This document shows positions 41,450-51,527 of a DNA stretch of 64,000 nucleotides, piece after piece. The position numbers and the translations under genes were made by a program. The notes under the pieces were generated by a model. That model did not search any database and was not told where the DNA came from. It saw nothing but the letters and a program-made list of their open reading frames with translations. Each line of letters opens with the position of its first letter. Positions within the stretch are counted from its first letter, which is position 1. Source of the stretch: Polaromonas sp. JS666. Lineage in GTDB: Bacteria > Pseudomonadota > Gammaproteobacteria > Burkholderiales > Burkholderiaceae_C. Location: the NCBI RefSeq assembly GCF_000013865.1, contig NC_007948.1, positions 620,001 through 684,000 on the forward strand. The letters are read 5' to 3'.

Positions 41450-43573
41450 TCAGGGCAAATCCTTGTTCACCTCGGGCAGCGACGCATCGCGTGGCCCGAC
41501 CATGCCCAGCCGCGCTTTCAGGGACTGTGGCTGCCCCGTCAGGATGGCCGCGTAGTTGGTGGTGTTTGAAAGCACTTTCTTGACATAGTCGCGGGTCTCG
41601 CCGAAGGGCACATTCTCGGCCCAGATGGCGGCATCGAGCACCGGGCTGCCGGGTTGCCCGCGCCAGACGCGGGGCCGGCCCGGCCCGGCGTTGTAGGCGG
41701 CTGCAGCCATGGCCATCGAGCCCTCGAAGGCGTCCAGGGCGAGCTTCAGGTAGCCGGTGCCTATCGTGATGTTGGTGTCGCGGTCATTGATCTGGTCGGG
41801 CGTGAAACCCGCCAGGCCGATTCGGCGTGCGGTTTCGCGCGCCGTGGCGGGCATGATCTGCATCAGGCCCGAGGCCCCCGGGCCGGAACGGGCATCCATG
41901 ATGAAACGGCTTTCCTGGCGGATCAGCCCATAAACGTAGGCCGGGTCGAGGCCGACTTCGCGGCTGCGCTTGACCACGGCCTCGCGGAACGGCACGGGGA
42001 AGCGCTGATCGAAATCGGTCTCGGTTCTGGTGCGCTCGCTGGTGTTGATGCAGCGGTCCCAGATCTGCCGGTCACAGGCAAACTGGGCGGCTGCCAGCAG
42101 TTCGCGGTCGCCCATCCCGGCGCGTTCGCCCTCGCCGTTGCGCTTGTGCAGGTTGGTGCTGTAGTTCCATTCGCGCACGCCCTCCGGCCGCAAACCTATC
42201 GTGATGGCATAGGCGGCGCGGTTCAGCCCGGGGTTGAGCCGTGCGGCTTCCTTTTCTGCCGCCGTGAGTGGCGCCGGCTGGGCCGGCACCGTGATCTTCT
42301 GGCCCAGTTCCTCCAGTGCCAGCTGCTCATAAAAGCCGCGCGGGGAGGCCAGAGCCTGCAGCATCGCCAGCGCCTCGGCGCGCTGGGGCGCGATGCTGAT
42401 GGTCTGCGTGACACCCTGTGGCGTGCTGACCGCGGTGGGAATGTTGGGCGGCGCCGTGGCCAGCAGCGCGCGCGCCTTCCAGTAGCTCCAGGCCGGGTCC
42501 TTGCGGGCCTCCTCGCTCATTGCGTTGATGGCCGCCAGCACCTGCGGCCATTGGGCCTGGGTGCCCGCGCGCAGCGCTGCACGGGCCTTCCAGGCCAGCA
42601 TGTCATCCGTCAGGTCGCTGTCGTTGTTGACCCTGGCAAAGTACTGCAGCGCATCGCTGCCCGGCACCGTGCCCAGGCGGGTTGCCGCCTGTTTGCCGAT
42701 CACGCCCCAGACCCAGTTGCGCTCCTCGGCGTTGAGCTGGACGGCCCACTTGCTTTCCAGCTGGAAAGCGGCACCTTCCACGTCGGTGGTGGCCATCTTG
42801 ATCAGTGCCAGCGTGATGATTTCCTTGCGCACTTTCCGCAGGGCCAAGTGTTTGCCGGCAAGAAACCTGATGGGGCTGCTGTTCAGCTCGGTCAGCAGGT
42901 CCATGGCCTCCGGAGCAATGATCTGCACCGCACCCGCTGCGGCCCGTGGCCGGTTGGCCTCGGTGGCGATGCGGGCTTTTTGCCAGACATCCTGCGTCGT
43001 GAGGTTTTGGGCGCCGACCAGCCGGTCGGCGGCGGCGGTGCAGCCGTCGTCGGCGTCGCGCTGCGCGTACCAGTTTTTTCGCACTTCGTCCGACAGGCGC
43101 GCATCGAGCGCCGGATTCTTCAGGTGCTCCACCAGCAGGGCATAGCAACGCACTTCCCTGTCGTCGTTCATGCGGTAGTTCGGGTACTCGGCCGCAAAGG
43201 CGGCCCAGTCGCGGCGCTGGCCCAGCAGCAGCAGCCAGTCATTGCGCAGGCGGTCTTCCTGGTAGGTGCCGGCGTAGCGGGCGAGAAAGTCCTGCACCTC
43301 CTGCGCGCTGGCCTCGCCCAGACGCGTTTTCAGCTCCCAGTAGGCCGCCCAGGGCTCCAGCGCATGGCCTCTGGCCTGGGGCAGCATCTGGGCCAGCCGG
43401 CCCTTGTCGCTGCGCCTGAAGGCCTTGTTCATTTCGAGAATCAGGTTGTCGCCATTGCTGCCGTTGCCGTTTGAGGAGGTGTTTTGGGCGGCGGCGGGGA
43501 CCAGCAAACTGAGCGAGAGGGTGGCATACGCCGCAGCAAAGAACGCGGCGTTGAAATTTTTTTTGTATAGCAT
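41450..43573 (-). CDS. slt: Soluble lytic murein transglycosylase
   Basis: The 707-residue protein has a signal peptide (MLYKKNFNAAFFAAAYATLSLSLLVPAAAQ), a long alpha-helical superhelical region (about 50-520), and the SLT catalytic domain with the acid Glu at about 554 (VYGLIRQESRFIMDARSGPGASGLMQIMPATARETARR) and AYNAGPGRPRVW. It cleaves peptidoglycan glycan strands to 1,6-anhydro ends in the periplasm. The gene is divergent from the 5-formyl-THF cyclo-ligase gene with only 9 bp between start codons. The right end of the 1.2-kb element lies about 15 bp past its stop codon. Confidence 0.95.
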   Translation of the reverse strand: MLYKKNFNAAFFAAAYATLSLSLLVPAAAQNTSSNGNGSNGDNLILEMNKAFRRSDKGRLAQMLPQARGHALEPWAAYWELKTRLGEASAQEVQDFLARYAGTYQEDRLRNDWLLLLGQRRDWAAFAAEYPNYRMNDDREVRCYALLVEHLKNPALDARLSDEVRKNWYAQRDADDGCTAAADRLVGAQNLTTQDVWQKARIATEANRPRAAAGAVQIIAPEAMDLLTELNSSPIRFLAGKHLALRKVRKEIITLALIKMATTDVEGAAFQLESKWAVQLNAEERNWVWGVIGKQAATRLGTVPGSDALQYFARVNNDSDLTDDMLAWKARAALRAGTQAQWPQVLAAINAMSEEARKDPAWSYWKARALLATAPPNIPTAVSTPQGVTQTISIAPQRAEALAMLQALASPRGFYEQLALEELGQKITVPAQPAPLTAAEKEAARLNPGLNRAAYAITIGLRPEGVREWNYSTNLHKRNGEGERAGMGDRELLAAAQFACDRQIWDRCINTSERTRTETDFDQRFPVPFREAVVKRSREVGLDPAYVYGLIRQESRFIMDARSGPGASGLMQIMPATARETARRIGLAGFTPDQINDRDTNITIGTGYLKLALDAFEGSMAMAAAAYNAGPGRPRVWRGQPGSPVLDAAIWAENVPFGETRDYVKKVLSNTTNYAAILTGQPQSLKARLGMVGPRDASLPEVNKDLP

Positions 43574-43582
43574 CGGGACATT

Positions 43583-44221
43583 ATGGACAAATTAAGCACA
43601 CGAAAAGCACTGGTGCAAGCCCGCCTCGATATGCCCGACCGCCTGCAGCGAGCCGATTTGCTGCAGCGGGTGATGCGCATCTGGCTGGTGGGCTCCCCCC
43701 ATGAGGTGATAGGCGCCTATTGGCCCATCAAGGGGGAGTTTGATCCGTTGCCCGCGCTGTACCGCTGGCAGGAAGACGCCATCCTGAGCCGGGATTCCCA
43801 ATCAAACCAGGGTTCGGACCTTGAGGAACCGGCACAAATTGCGACGGAAAGCATAGCGAGCCGCTCGCCCCGCAAGATCGGCCTGCCGGTTGTCAACAAA
43901 CTGCACAAGACCCTGACCTTCCATGCCTGGTACCCGGGCTGCCCCATGGAAGAGGACGCCTACGGCATTCCCAAGCCCAAGGACACGGAAGTGATCGTGC
44001 CCACACTGCTGTTTGTGCCCTGCGTGGGCTACGGCCCGGGGGGTTACCGGCTGGGCTACGGCGGCGGCTTTTATGACCGCACGCTGGCGACGCTGCAGCC
44101 CCGGCCCGTGACGGTGGGGCTGGGCTTTACCAACGGGTGGCTGCCCGATATGGAGCCTGAGGCGCATGACATTCCGCTGGATGCGATTCTTAATGACAAT
44201 GGGGTGGTTTGGCCGGTTTGA
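43583..44221 (+). CDS. 5-formyltetrahydrofolate cyclo-ligase, with an unusual insertion
   Basis: The 212-residue protein has the family signature: the N-terminal helix (KLSTRKALVQARLDMPD), AYWPIKGEFDPLP and the substrate/ATP region FHAWYPGCPMEEDAYGIPKPK, ending with VGYGPGGYRLGYGGGFYDRTLA. It makes 5,10-methenyl-THF from 5-formyl-THF using ATP. Between RWQEDAI (about 67) and the conserved RKIGLPVVNKLHKTLTFHAW (about 97) lies a segment (SRDSQSNQGSDLEEPAQ...) that I do not recognise as part of the family and that is less GC-rich; it may be an insertion. Its start lies 9 bp from the divergent slt gene. Confidence 0.92.
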   Translation: MDKLSTRKALVQARLDMPDRLQRADLLQRVMRIWLVGSPHEVIGAYWPIKGEFDPLPALYRWQEDAILSRDSQSNQGSDLEEPAQIATESIASRSPRKIGLPVVNKLHKTLTFHAWYPGCPMEEDAYGIPKPKDTEVIVPTLLFVPCVGYGPGGYRLGYGGGFYDRTLATLQPRPVTVGLGFTNGWLPDMEPEAHDIPLDAILNDNGVVWPV

Positions 44222-44626
44222 ATGGGTTGGTGGCGGCTTAGGGCGCTGTTGAATTGATAGCCTGCTGGCTTTTCTGAGGGCGGCTGGCCGGGGGTAGCCC
44301 GGCGGCTAGTAACTTTCTTTTGCTTCGCCAAAAGAAAGTCACCAAAGAAAAGGCGACCCGCAGTCTGGGTCCCTTCGCTGCGCTACGGGCAACCTGCGCT
44401 GCTCGACTCCGGCGGGGGTCCGCAGAACTCGCTACGTTGCACTTCGCTCAAACAACTGCGGCCCTGATCCCGCCTCCATCTGCGCTGCTCGGCCCAGCCA
44501 GAACGGGGCAGTCCGAATACCAAAATGCCGAACCCCAAGACAAAGATGACCAAGACAAACAAGGACACGCCATGGCGTGTCCTTGTGGTTTCAGGTATTC
44601 GGGTTTGGTATTCCTTGCCCCATCCC

Positions 44627-45811
<1,185 letters not shown>

Positions 45812-46169
45812 AATTTCATTCAAAATCGTTTGACTTTGAACACAGTTGCTTCTGTCTGCGCCGAGGAGCGGAGGTTCAGGCGGATCAGGGATCGCGATTG
45901 TCTGAGCGAAGTGCAACGTAGCGAGTTCGAGCGAGACCCCGCCTGGACGGAGCACCGCAGGCTGCCCGTAGCGAAGCGAAGGGACGCAGACAGCAGGGTC
46001 GCCTTCTCTTTGCTTACTTTCTCTTGGCGACGCAAGAGAAAGTGAGTCGCCCGCCGGGGCGAGTCCCGGTCAGCAGCCCCAGAGAAGCTAACTCGCTACC
46101 AATTGAATAGCAGATGGGGCAGGTGACCAATGGGCTGTCACTCGAAAGCCCCAAGCCCCTCGAGGCGTT

Positions 46170-46562
46170 CTATCCACGCGGCTTGTAAGCCACCACATCA
46201 ATCTCCACCCGCGCATCCACCATCAACCGCGCCTCGGTCGTAGAGCGCGCCGGCTTTTTATCACCGAAGTAACTCATGTAGACCCGGTTGAAGCTGCCAA
46301 AGTCACGTGCGTCCTGCAGCCACACCGTGGTCTTGCAGACATCGTCCAGCGTGCAGCCGGCCAGCGCCAGGGCCGCAGAGAGGTTTTTCATGACCTGGCG
46401 CGTCTGCACCTCAATCCCGCCCTGCACGATTTCGCCCTTTTCATCGGCCGGCACCTGGCCCGAGACATAAACAAAGTCCCCGGCGCGCACGGCGGGTGAA
46501 AACGGACGCGGCTGGTGGTCGGAGGCCATCGGGGGGTTGCCAAAGTATTCAAGTGCGGACAT
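46170..46562 (-). CDS. ridA: RidA-family enamine/imine deaminase
   Basis: The 130-residue protein has the RidA (YjgF) pattern: PFSPAVRAGDFVYVSGQVPADEKGEIVQGGIEVQTRQVMKNLSAALALAGCTLDDVCKTTVWLQDARDFGSFNRVYMSYFGDKKPARSTTEARLMVDARVEIDVVAYKP, including the conserved Arg near the C-terminus (DARVEID). RidA hydrolyses reactive enamines and imines such as 2-aminoacrylate formed by PLP enzymes. It is divergent from a peptide transporter and a D-amino-acid deaminase locus, which fits a detoxifying role for the deaminase product. Its promoter shares the interval with dppA-like gene and two candidate operators. Confidence 0.9.
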   Translation of the reverse strand: MSALEYFGNPPMASDHQPRPFSPAVRAGDFVYVSGQVPADEKGEIVQGGIEVQTRQVMKNLSAALALAGCTLDDVCKTTVWLQDARDFGSFNRVYMSYFGDKKPARSTTEARLMVDARVEIDVVAYKPRG

Positions 46563-46671
46563 GTGAAAAGCTCCTGGTTAGGGTGAACAGGGGTAAACAG
46601 CAGAAAACACCAGACTGGTGCGAAGGGGGGAGGGCGCCGCGCCCCAAGGTCATGCAGCTTAAACCCAAAAC

Positions 46672-46686
46672 TGAAATATATTTTCA
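46672..46686. promoter_or_regulatory. Candidate RpiR operator, site 1 (TGAAA-N5-TTTCA)
   Basis: TGAAA-TATAT-TTTCA is a perfect 5-5-5 palindrome in the ridA-dppA interval. RpiR-family sites often contain TGAAA..TTTCA. The same motif recurs 84 bp away. Confidence 0.6.
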
Positions 46687-46755
46687 TATTTATAGATTTA
46701 ACCTAGGGTTTTTACCGATTTTCTGCGAATTATTGCTGGCATATTCTTTGCAAGT

Positions 46756-46770
46756 TGAAAAATACTTTCA
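46756..46770. promoter_or_regulatory. Candidate RpiR operator, site 2 (TGAAA-N5-TTTCA)
   Basis: TGAAA-AATAC-TTTCA is a second perfect copy of the motif, 17 bp before the start of the binding-protein gene and 84 bp (about eight helical turns) from site 1. It lies just before the ribosome site, so a bound repressor would block transcription of the transporter operon. Confidence 0.6.
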
Positions 46771-46787
46771 CTTTTAAGGAGATCGGC

Positions 46788-48353
46788 ATGCTGCAAAAAT
46801 TCTGGATCAGCCGTCGCAAGGCGGTGGCTTTGGCGCTGGTGGTGGGCGGTTCGGCCTTGTTGCCGATGGGTATGGGTGCCCAGGCGCAGGCGCTTTCAAA
46901 AGCGCCTCTCAATCTGGCGATGATCGCCGAGCCGCAGACGCTGGACCCGATGGCGTCCACCGCCGACCTGGTGGGCACCATCATGCAGCATGTCTACGAG
47001 CCGCTCTACACCTTTGATGCGAACTGGAAAATGGTGCCCATGCTCGCCGAGAGCCTGCCCAAGGTGTCGGCCGACGGCAAGCGCTACAGCATCACGCTGC
47101 GCAAAGGCGTGCAGCTGCACAATGGCCGCGAACTCAATGCCGACGACGTGGTGGCCAGCCTGAAACGCTGGATGGACGTGTCGCCGCGTGGCAAGGCGCT
47201 GTCCAAGGAAATTGCCGACCTGTCGGCCAACGGCAGCCACGGTGTCGAGATCACCCTCAAGGCGCCGTATGCCCCCCTGTTGCCGCAGCTGGCGATGCCC
47301 TCCGGCATGGCCGCCATCATGGCCAAGGAGTCGATCGCCACGCCGCTGAAGGAATACGTCGGCACCGGCCCCTACAAGTTCAAGGAGCGCCGTCCCGACC
47401 AGTATGTACTGCTCACACGCTTTGACCAGTACAGTGCGCGCAAGGAAGCGCCCAGCGGCTACGGCGGCAAGAAAACCGCGATTGCCGACGAGCTGCGTTT
47501 CATTCCCGTGCCCAATGCGAATACGCGTGTCGAGGGCTCGCTGGCCGGCCAGTACCACTTTGCCGACCTGCTGCCCACCGAGGCGCTGAACCGCCTGGAG
47601 AAGTCGGCCGGCAAGACCGTTCCCATCCTGACGCCGTCGTTTGGCTTTCCGTATTTTGTGTTCAACACCAAGGAAGGCGTGATGGCCTCGCTGCCGGTGC
47701 GCAAGGCCGTGCAGACCAGCTTCGGCGAAGGCGAAATGCTGGCCGCCGGTTTTGGCGACACGCGTTTCTTTGTGGCCGAACCCAACCATTTCCCCAAGGG
47801 CACGCCGTTTTATTCGGCCGCCGGTTCGGCCAGCTACAACGAGCGGGATGCCGCCAAGGCCAAGGGCCAAGCCGCGCAGGCCGGCTACAAGGGCGAAACC
47901 ATCCGCATCCTGACCAGCCGCCAGTACGACTTTCACTACAACATGGCGCTGATCATGGCTGAGCAGCTCAAGCGCGCCGGCTTCAAGGCCGAGCTCAATG
48001 TGGTCGACTGGGCCACGCTGGTGCAGCGCCGCAACGACGCCAAGCTCTGGGACATCTACATCACCCATTCGGGCCAGTTCCCCGAGCCCATGCTGTCGCC
48101 GCCGCAACTCGGTGACGGTGCGCCGGGCTGGTGGTCGTCGCCGGCCAAGCAGGCCGCACTGGCCGCCCTCAACCAGGAAACCAACCCCGCCAAGCGCGGT
48201 GCCTTGTGGGGTGCCGTGCAGCAGGTGGTGTACGACGAAGTGCCTTACATCAATGTCGGCAAATTCAACAGCCTGTCGGCGAAGTCGCCGGCGCTGCAGG
48301 GCTATGTGCCGTCGACCTGGCCCTTCTTCTGGAATACCGGCCTGAAAAATTGA
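46788..48353 (+). CDS. Periplasmic peptide-binding protein (DppA/OppA-like)
   Basis: The 521-residue protein starts at the ATG at 46788, which follows a GGAG site, and has a signal peptide (ISRRKAVALALVVGGSALLPMGMGAQAQA). The mature protein follows the SBP_bac_5 pattern: NLAMIAEPQTLDPMASTADLVGTIMQHVYEPLYTFDANWKMVPMLAESL, VQLHNGRELNADDVVASLKRW and GTGPYKFKERRPDQY. It binds peptides or similar ligands for the downstream ABC transporter. It is first of an operon; 272 bp with many short hairpins follow before the permease gene. Confidence 0.93.
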   Translation: MLQKFWISRRKAVALALVVGGSALLPMGMGAQAQALSKAPLNLAMIAEPQTLDPMASTADLVGTIMQHVYEPLYTFDANWKMVPMLAESLPKVSADGKRYSITLRKGVQLHNGRELNADDVVASLKRWMDVSPRGKALSKEIADLSANGSHGVEITLKAPYAPLLPQLAMPSGMAAIMAKESIATPLKEYVGTGPYKFKERRPDQYVLLTRFDQYSARKEAPSGYGGKKTAIADELRFIPVPNANTRVEGSLAGQYHFADLLPTEALNRLEKSAGKTVPILTPSFGFPYFVFNTKEGVMASLPVRKAVQTSFGEGEMLAAGFGDTRFFVAEPNHFPKGTPFYSAAGSASYNERDAAKAKGQAAQAGYKGETIRILTSRQYDFHYNMALIMAEQLKRAGFKAELNVVDWATLVQRRNDAKLWDIYITHSGQFPEPMLSPPQLGDGAPGWWSSPAKQAALAALNQETNPAKRGALWGAVQQVVYDEVPYINVGKFNSLSAKSPALQGYVPSTWPFFWNTGLKN

Positions 48354-48530
48354 GCCCCCACGCTTGTCGCTTCGCGTACTGCGCGAGGCCGTGCAGGCCG
48401 CGGCTCGCGAGACGCTTCGCCTCTGTCGCCTGTCCAAAGCTGCTCAAGCAGCTTTGGAGCCGCAGGCTCCAGCCCCTCGGGGCCGCCCGCCTGCGGCCCG
48501 GCAGAGCCGGTTCCGCGGCTTGACTGGCTT
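48354..48530. repeat. Hairpin-rich dispersed repeat between the binding-protein and permease genes
   Basis: Begins GAGCCCCCACGCTTGTCGC right at the dppA-like stop codon and carries CCAAAGCTGCTCAAGCAGCTTTGG-type stem (48434-48457), GAGCC-GCA-GGCTC and GGCCGCCCGCCTGCGGCC. It shares blocks with the repeats at 20873 and 56284, here a more diverged copy. Confidence 0.7.
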
Positions 48531-48625
48531 TTGTTTCGCTTCGTTTTGGGCCGGGTTTAGTGATGTTGACGGGGACACCCTCGAATGGATAAAAAGCATT
48601 CCCCCCTTTTGGATAGAACAAGGTT

Positions 48626-49567
48626 ATGACCCGATATTTGTTGTCACGCATCATGGGCATGCTGGTCGTCATGGCGCTCGTGGCGGTCCTCGTGTTTGTG
48701 CTCACGCGCGCCGCGTCGGGTGACCCCGTCACGGTGCTGCTGGGCGACCAGGCCACGGCCGAAGACATTGCCCGCGTACAAAAAGAGTATGGCCTGGACA
48801 AACCGCTGCCGGTGCAGTTCGGCTACTGGCTCAAGGAGCTGTCGCAGGGCAACCTCGGGCAGTCCATTTTTTTGCAGCGCCCGGTCACGCAGGCGCTGTG
48901 GGAGCGGGCCGAGCCCACGACCCTGCTGGCGCTGCTGTCCCTCTTCATCGCCGCGGCGATTGGTGTGCCTTGCGGCATTGTCTCGGCGGTCTTTCGCGGC
49001 AAGTTCATCGACCAGCTGCTCACCGGTTTTGCCATGCTGGGTGCCAGCATTCCCAGCTTCTGGTTCGGCTTGGTGCTGATGCAGATTTTTGCGGTGTCCA
49101 TGGGCTGGTTTCCGGTGTCCGGCTACGGTGACCCGGGTGCCACCTTGATGGCGCGCATCCATTACCTGGTGCTGCCTTCGGTGGTGCTGGGCGTGCTCAA
49201 CTCCGCGCTGATCATCCGCTTCACGCGCGCTTCCATGCTCGACGTGCTGGGTGAAGACTATGTGCGCACGGCCCGGGCCAAGGGCCTGTCTGAAAAAGTC
49301 GTCGTGCTCAAGCATGCGCTGCGCAACGCGCTGGTGCCCATCGTCACGGTGTTGGGCCTGACCGTGGCGCTGCTGATCGGCGGCGCGGTGGTGACCGAAA
49401 CCGTGTTTGGCCTGCCGGGTGTCGGCAACCTGGTGGTGAGCGCCGTGCTGCGCCGCGATTACCCGGTGATTCAGGGTGCCCTGCTGGTCGTTTCCATGAT
49501 TTATGTGGTGATCAATTTCCTGACCGACCTGCTTTATATGGTGGTCGATCCCCGCGTCAAATACTGA
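48626..49567 (+). CDS. Peptide ABC transporter permease (DppB-like)
   Basis: The 313-residue protein has six membrane segments and the DppB/OppB pattern: TRYLLSRIMGMLVVMALVAVLVFVLTRAASGDPVTVLLGDQA, the permease EAA-type loop (LDVLGEDYVRTARAKGLSEKVVVLKHALRNALVPIVTVLGL) that contacts the ATPases, and LPGVGNLVVSAVLRRDYPVIQGALLV. It forms the membrane channel with DppC. It follows the binding-protein gene after a hairpin-rich gap and lies 6 bp before the DppC-like gene. Confidence 0.95.
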   Translation: MTRYLLSRIMGMLVVMALVAVLVFVLTRAASGDPVTVLLGDQATAEDIARVQKEYGLDKPLPVQFGYWLKELSQGNLGQSIFLQRPVTQALWERAEPTTLLALLSLFIAAAIGVPCGIVSAVFRGKFIDQLLTGFAMLGASIPSFWFGLVLMQIFAVSMGWFPVSGYGDPGATLMARIHYLVLPSVVLGVLNSALIIRFTRASMLDVLGEDYVRTARAKGLSEKVVVLKHALRNALVPIVTVLGLTVALLIGGAVVTETVFGLPGVGNLVVSAVLRRDYPVIQGALLVVSMIYVVINFLTDLLYMVVDPRVKY

Positions 49568-49572
49568 TCGCC

Positions 49573-50412
49573 ATGAAAATTCCGCTCACTCTCAAAAAAC
49601 TGTTCCGGCGCCGCATCGTGCTGGCCGCCGGCATCTGCCTGCTGGTCGTGGTGGCGGTCGCCCTGCTGGCCAACGTGATCACGGGCTACGACCCGAATGA
49701 AACCGCGGTGCGCGAGCGCCTGTCGGTGCCGACGGTCAGCCATCTGATGGGCACCGACGAGCTGGGCCGCGACCTGTTTGCGCGCATTGCCTTCGGCGGC
49801 CGCTATTCGCTCACGATTGCCGCGCTGACCGCCATGGGCGCTATTGTGTTCGGCACGCTGTTCGGCCTGGTGGCGGGTTTTTTCCGGCGGCTGGACGCGC
49901 CCATCATGCGGGTCGTGGACGCCATGATGTCTTTGCCCGACATCCTGCTGGCCATTGCCCTGGTGGCCATTTTGGGCCCCTCCATGCTCAATGTGGTGCT
50001 GGCTCTGGTGCTGGTGTACTCGCCGCGCGTCGCCCGCGTGGTCCGCGCCTCGACGCTGGTCGTGCGTGAACTGCTGTTTGTCGAAGCGGCGCGGGCCGTG
50101 GGTGTGTCGACGCCCCGCATCCTGTGGCGCCACATCCTGCCCAACCTGATGTCGCCCATCCTGGTGCAGGCCTCGTTCATCTTTGCCTATGCCATTTTGG
50201 CGGAGGCCGCCCTGTCTTTCCTCGGTGTGGGTGTGCCGCCCGAGATTCCGACCTGGGGCACCATGGTGGCCGGCAGCCAGCAGTATGCGCATGAAGCGCT
50301 CTGGATCGTTTTATTTCCCGGCCTCGCCATCATCCTGACCGCGCTGTCGCTGCAGTTGCTGGGCGACGGTGTGCGCGACCTGCTGGATCCGCGGCTCAAG
50401 AAGTCGCTGTGA
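49573..50412 (+). CDS. Peptide ABC transporter permease (DppC-like)
   Basis: The 279-residue protein has the DppC/OppC pattern: MGTDELGRDLFARIAFGGRYSLTIAALTAMGAIVFGTLFGLVAGFFRRLDAPIMRVVDAMMSLPDILLAIALVAILG, the EAA loop LFVEAARAVGVSTPRILWRHILPNLMSPILVQ, and ILAEAALSFLGVGVPPEIPTWGTM. It pairs with DppB. It overlaps the possible GTG start of the ATPase gene, and the ATPase ATG follows 20 bp later. Confidence 0.95.
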   Translation: MKIPLTLKKLFRRRIVLAAGICLLVVVAVALLANVITGYDPNETAVRERLSVPTVSHLMGTDELGRDLFARIAFGGRYSLTIAALTAMGAIVFGTLFGLVAGFFRRLDAPIMRVVDAMMSLPDILLAIALVAILGPSMLNVVLALVLVYSPRVARVVRASTLVVRELLFVEAARAVGVSTPRILWRHILPNLMSPILVQASFIFAYAILAEAALSFLGVGVPPEIPTWGTMVAGSQQYAHEALWIVLFPGLAIILTALSLQLLGDGVRDLLDPRLKKSL

Positions 50413-50432
50413 ACAATCAGAGGCCAGACCCC

Positions 50433-51527
50433 ATGAATTCGCCCATCACCTCTTCCAATGCGCCGTCTACCGCGTCGATTACCCCGCGGCTCGATGTCCG
50501 CCATCTGAGCACCTTTTTCGACACCGACGAGGGCCTGATCCGTTCGGTGGCCGACGTCAGCTTCAGCATTCGCCCCGGCAAGACCACGGCGCTGGTGGGC
50601 GAGTCTGGCTCCGGCAAATCGGTGACCAGCCTGACCCTGATGCGCCTGCTGTCACGCACCGCCGCCACGCAGGTCAGCGGTCAGGCGCTCTTCACCAACC
50701 GCGCCGGCGAAACCCTGGACCTGCTGGCCCTGCCCGAGCCGGCCATGCGCCGCATCCGCGGCAATGAAATCGCCATGATCTTCCAGGAGCCCATGACCAG
50801 CCTGAACCCCGTCTTCACGGTGGGCGAGCAGATTGCCGAGTCGGTGCGCCTGCACATGGGGCTGGACCGCAGCGCCGCGCTGGCCCATGCCCTGCGCATG
50901 CTGGAGCTGGTGGAGATTCCGGCCGCCGCGCAGCGCCTGCACGAGTACCCGCACCAGCTGTCGGGCGGCATGCGCCAGCGCGTCATGATTGCGCTGGCCA
51001 TGGCTTGCAACCCCACGCTGCTGATTGCCGACGAGCCGACCACGGCGCTGGATGTGACCATCCAGGCGCAGATCCTGGAGCTGATGCGGCGCCTGCAGGC
51101 CGAGACCGGCATGAGTATTTTGTTCATCACGCACAACCTCGGCGTCGTCGCGCACCATGCCGATGACGTGGCGGTGATGTATGCGGGCCGCATCGTCGAG
51201 TCGGCGCCCGTGCGCGAGCTGTTTGCCTTGCCGCGCCATCCCTACACGCAGGGCCTGCTGGCCTGCCTGCCGGCGCAGCAGCGCAAGCGCGAACTGGCCG
51301 CCGGTGAGGTGGGTTCCAGGCGCCGCTTGTACGCCATTCGGGGCCAGGTCTCCAGCCCGCTCGCGCCGCCGCCCGGCTGCGCGTTCGAGCCCCGCTGCGA
51401 CCATGCCCTGGCGGCCTGCCGCGAGGCCATGCCGGCGCTGGAAAGTGCCGGCCCGCACCGCAGCGCACGCTGCATTCTGGTCCGCGAGCCTGCAACTGTT
51501 CCAACTCTTCCCGTGGAGACCGCATGA
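50433..51527 (+). CDS. Peptide ABC transporter ATPase (DppD-like)
   Basis: The 364-residue ATPase has Walker A GESGSGKSVTSL, the signature LSGGMRQRVMIALAMACNPTLLIADEPTTALDVT (including Walker B), and the OppD/DppD C-terminal extension with the Cys-rich loop GCAFEPRCDHALAACREAMP, which binds an iron-sulfur cluster in related proteins. The ATG at 50433 follows AGAGG; a GTG at 50409 that overlaps the DppC stop codon is an alternative. It couples ATP hydrolysis to peptide import together with the DppF-like protein, whose ATG overlaps its stop. Confidence 0.95.
   Translation: MNSPITSSNAPSTASITPRLDVRHLSTFFDTDEGLIRSVADVSFSIRPGKTTALVGESGSGKSVTSLTLMRLLSRTAATQVSGQALFTNRAGETLDLLALPEPAMRRIRGNEIAMIFQEPMTSLNPVFTVGEQIAESVRLHMGLDRSAALAHALRMLELVEIPAAAQRLHEYPHQLSGGMRQRVMIALAMACNPTLLIADEPTTALDVTIQAQILELMRRLQAETGMSILFITHNLGVVAHHADDVAVMYAGRIVESAPVRELFALPRHPYTQGLLACLPAQQRKRELAAGEVGSRRRLYAIRGQVSSPLAPPPGCAFEPRCDHALAACREAMPALESAGPHRSARCILVREPATVPTLPVETA

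Noticed and set aside
41654..43474. A 606-codon open frame opposite slt
   Set aside because: It is the antisense of a clear lytic transglycosylase gene, with biased composition and no recognisable domain or ribosome site.
50409..50432. GTG start for the DppD-like ATPase
   Set aside because: The GTG overlaps the DppC stop codon, but no ribosome site precedes it; AGAGG before the ATG at 50433 is better. It remains possible.
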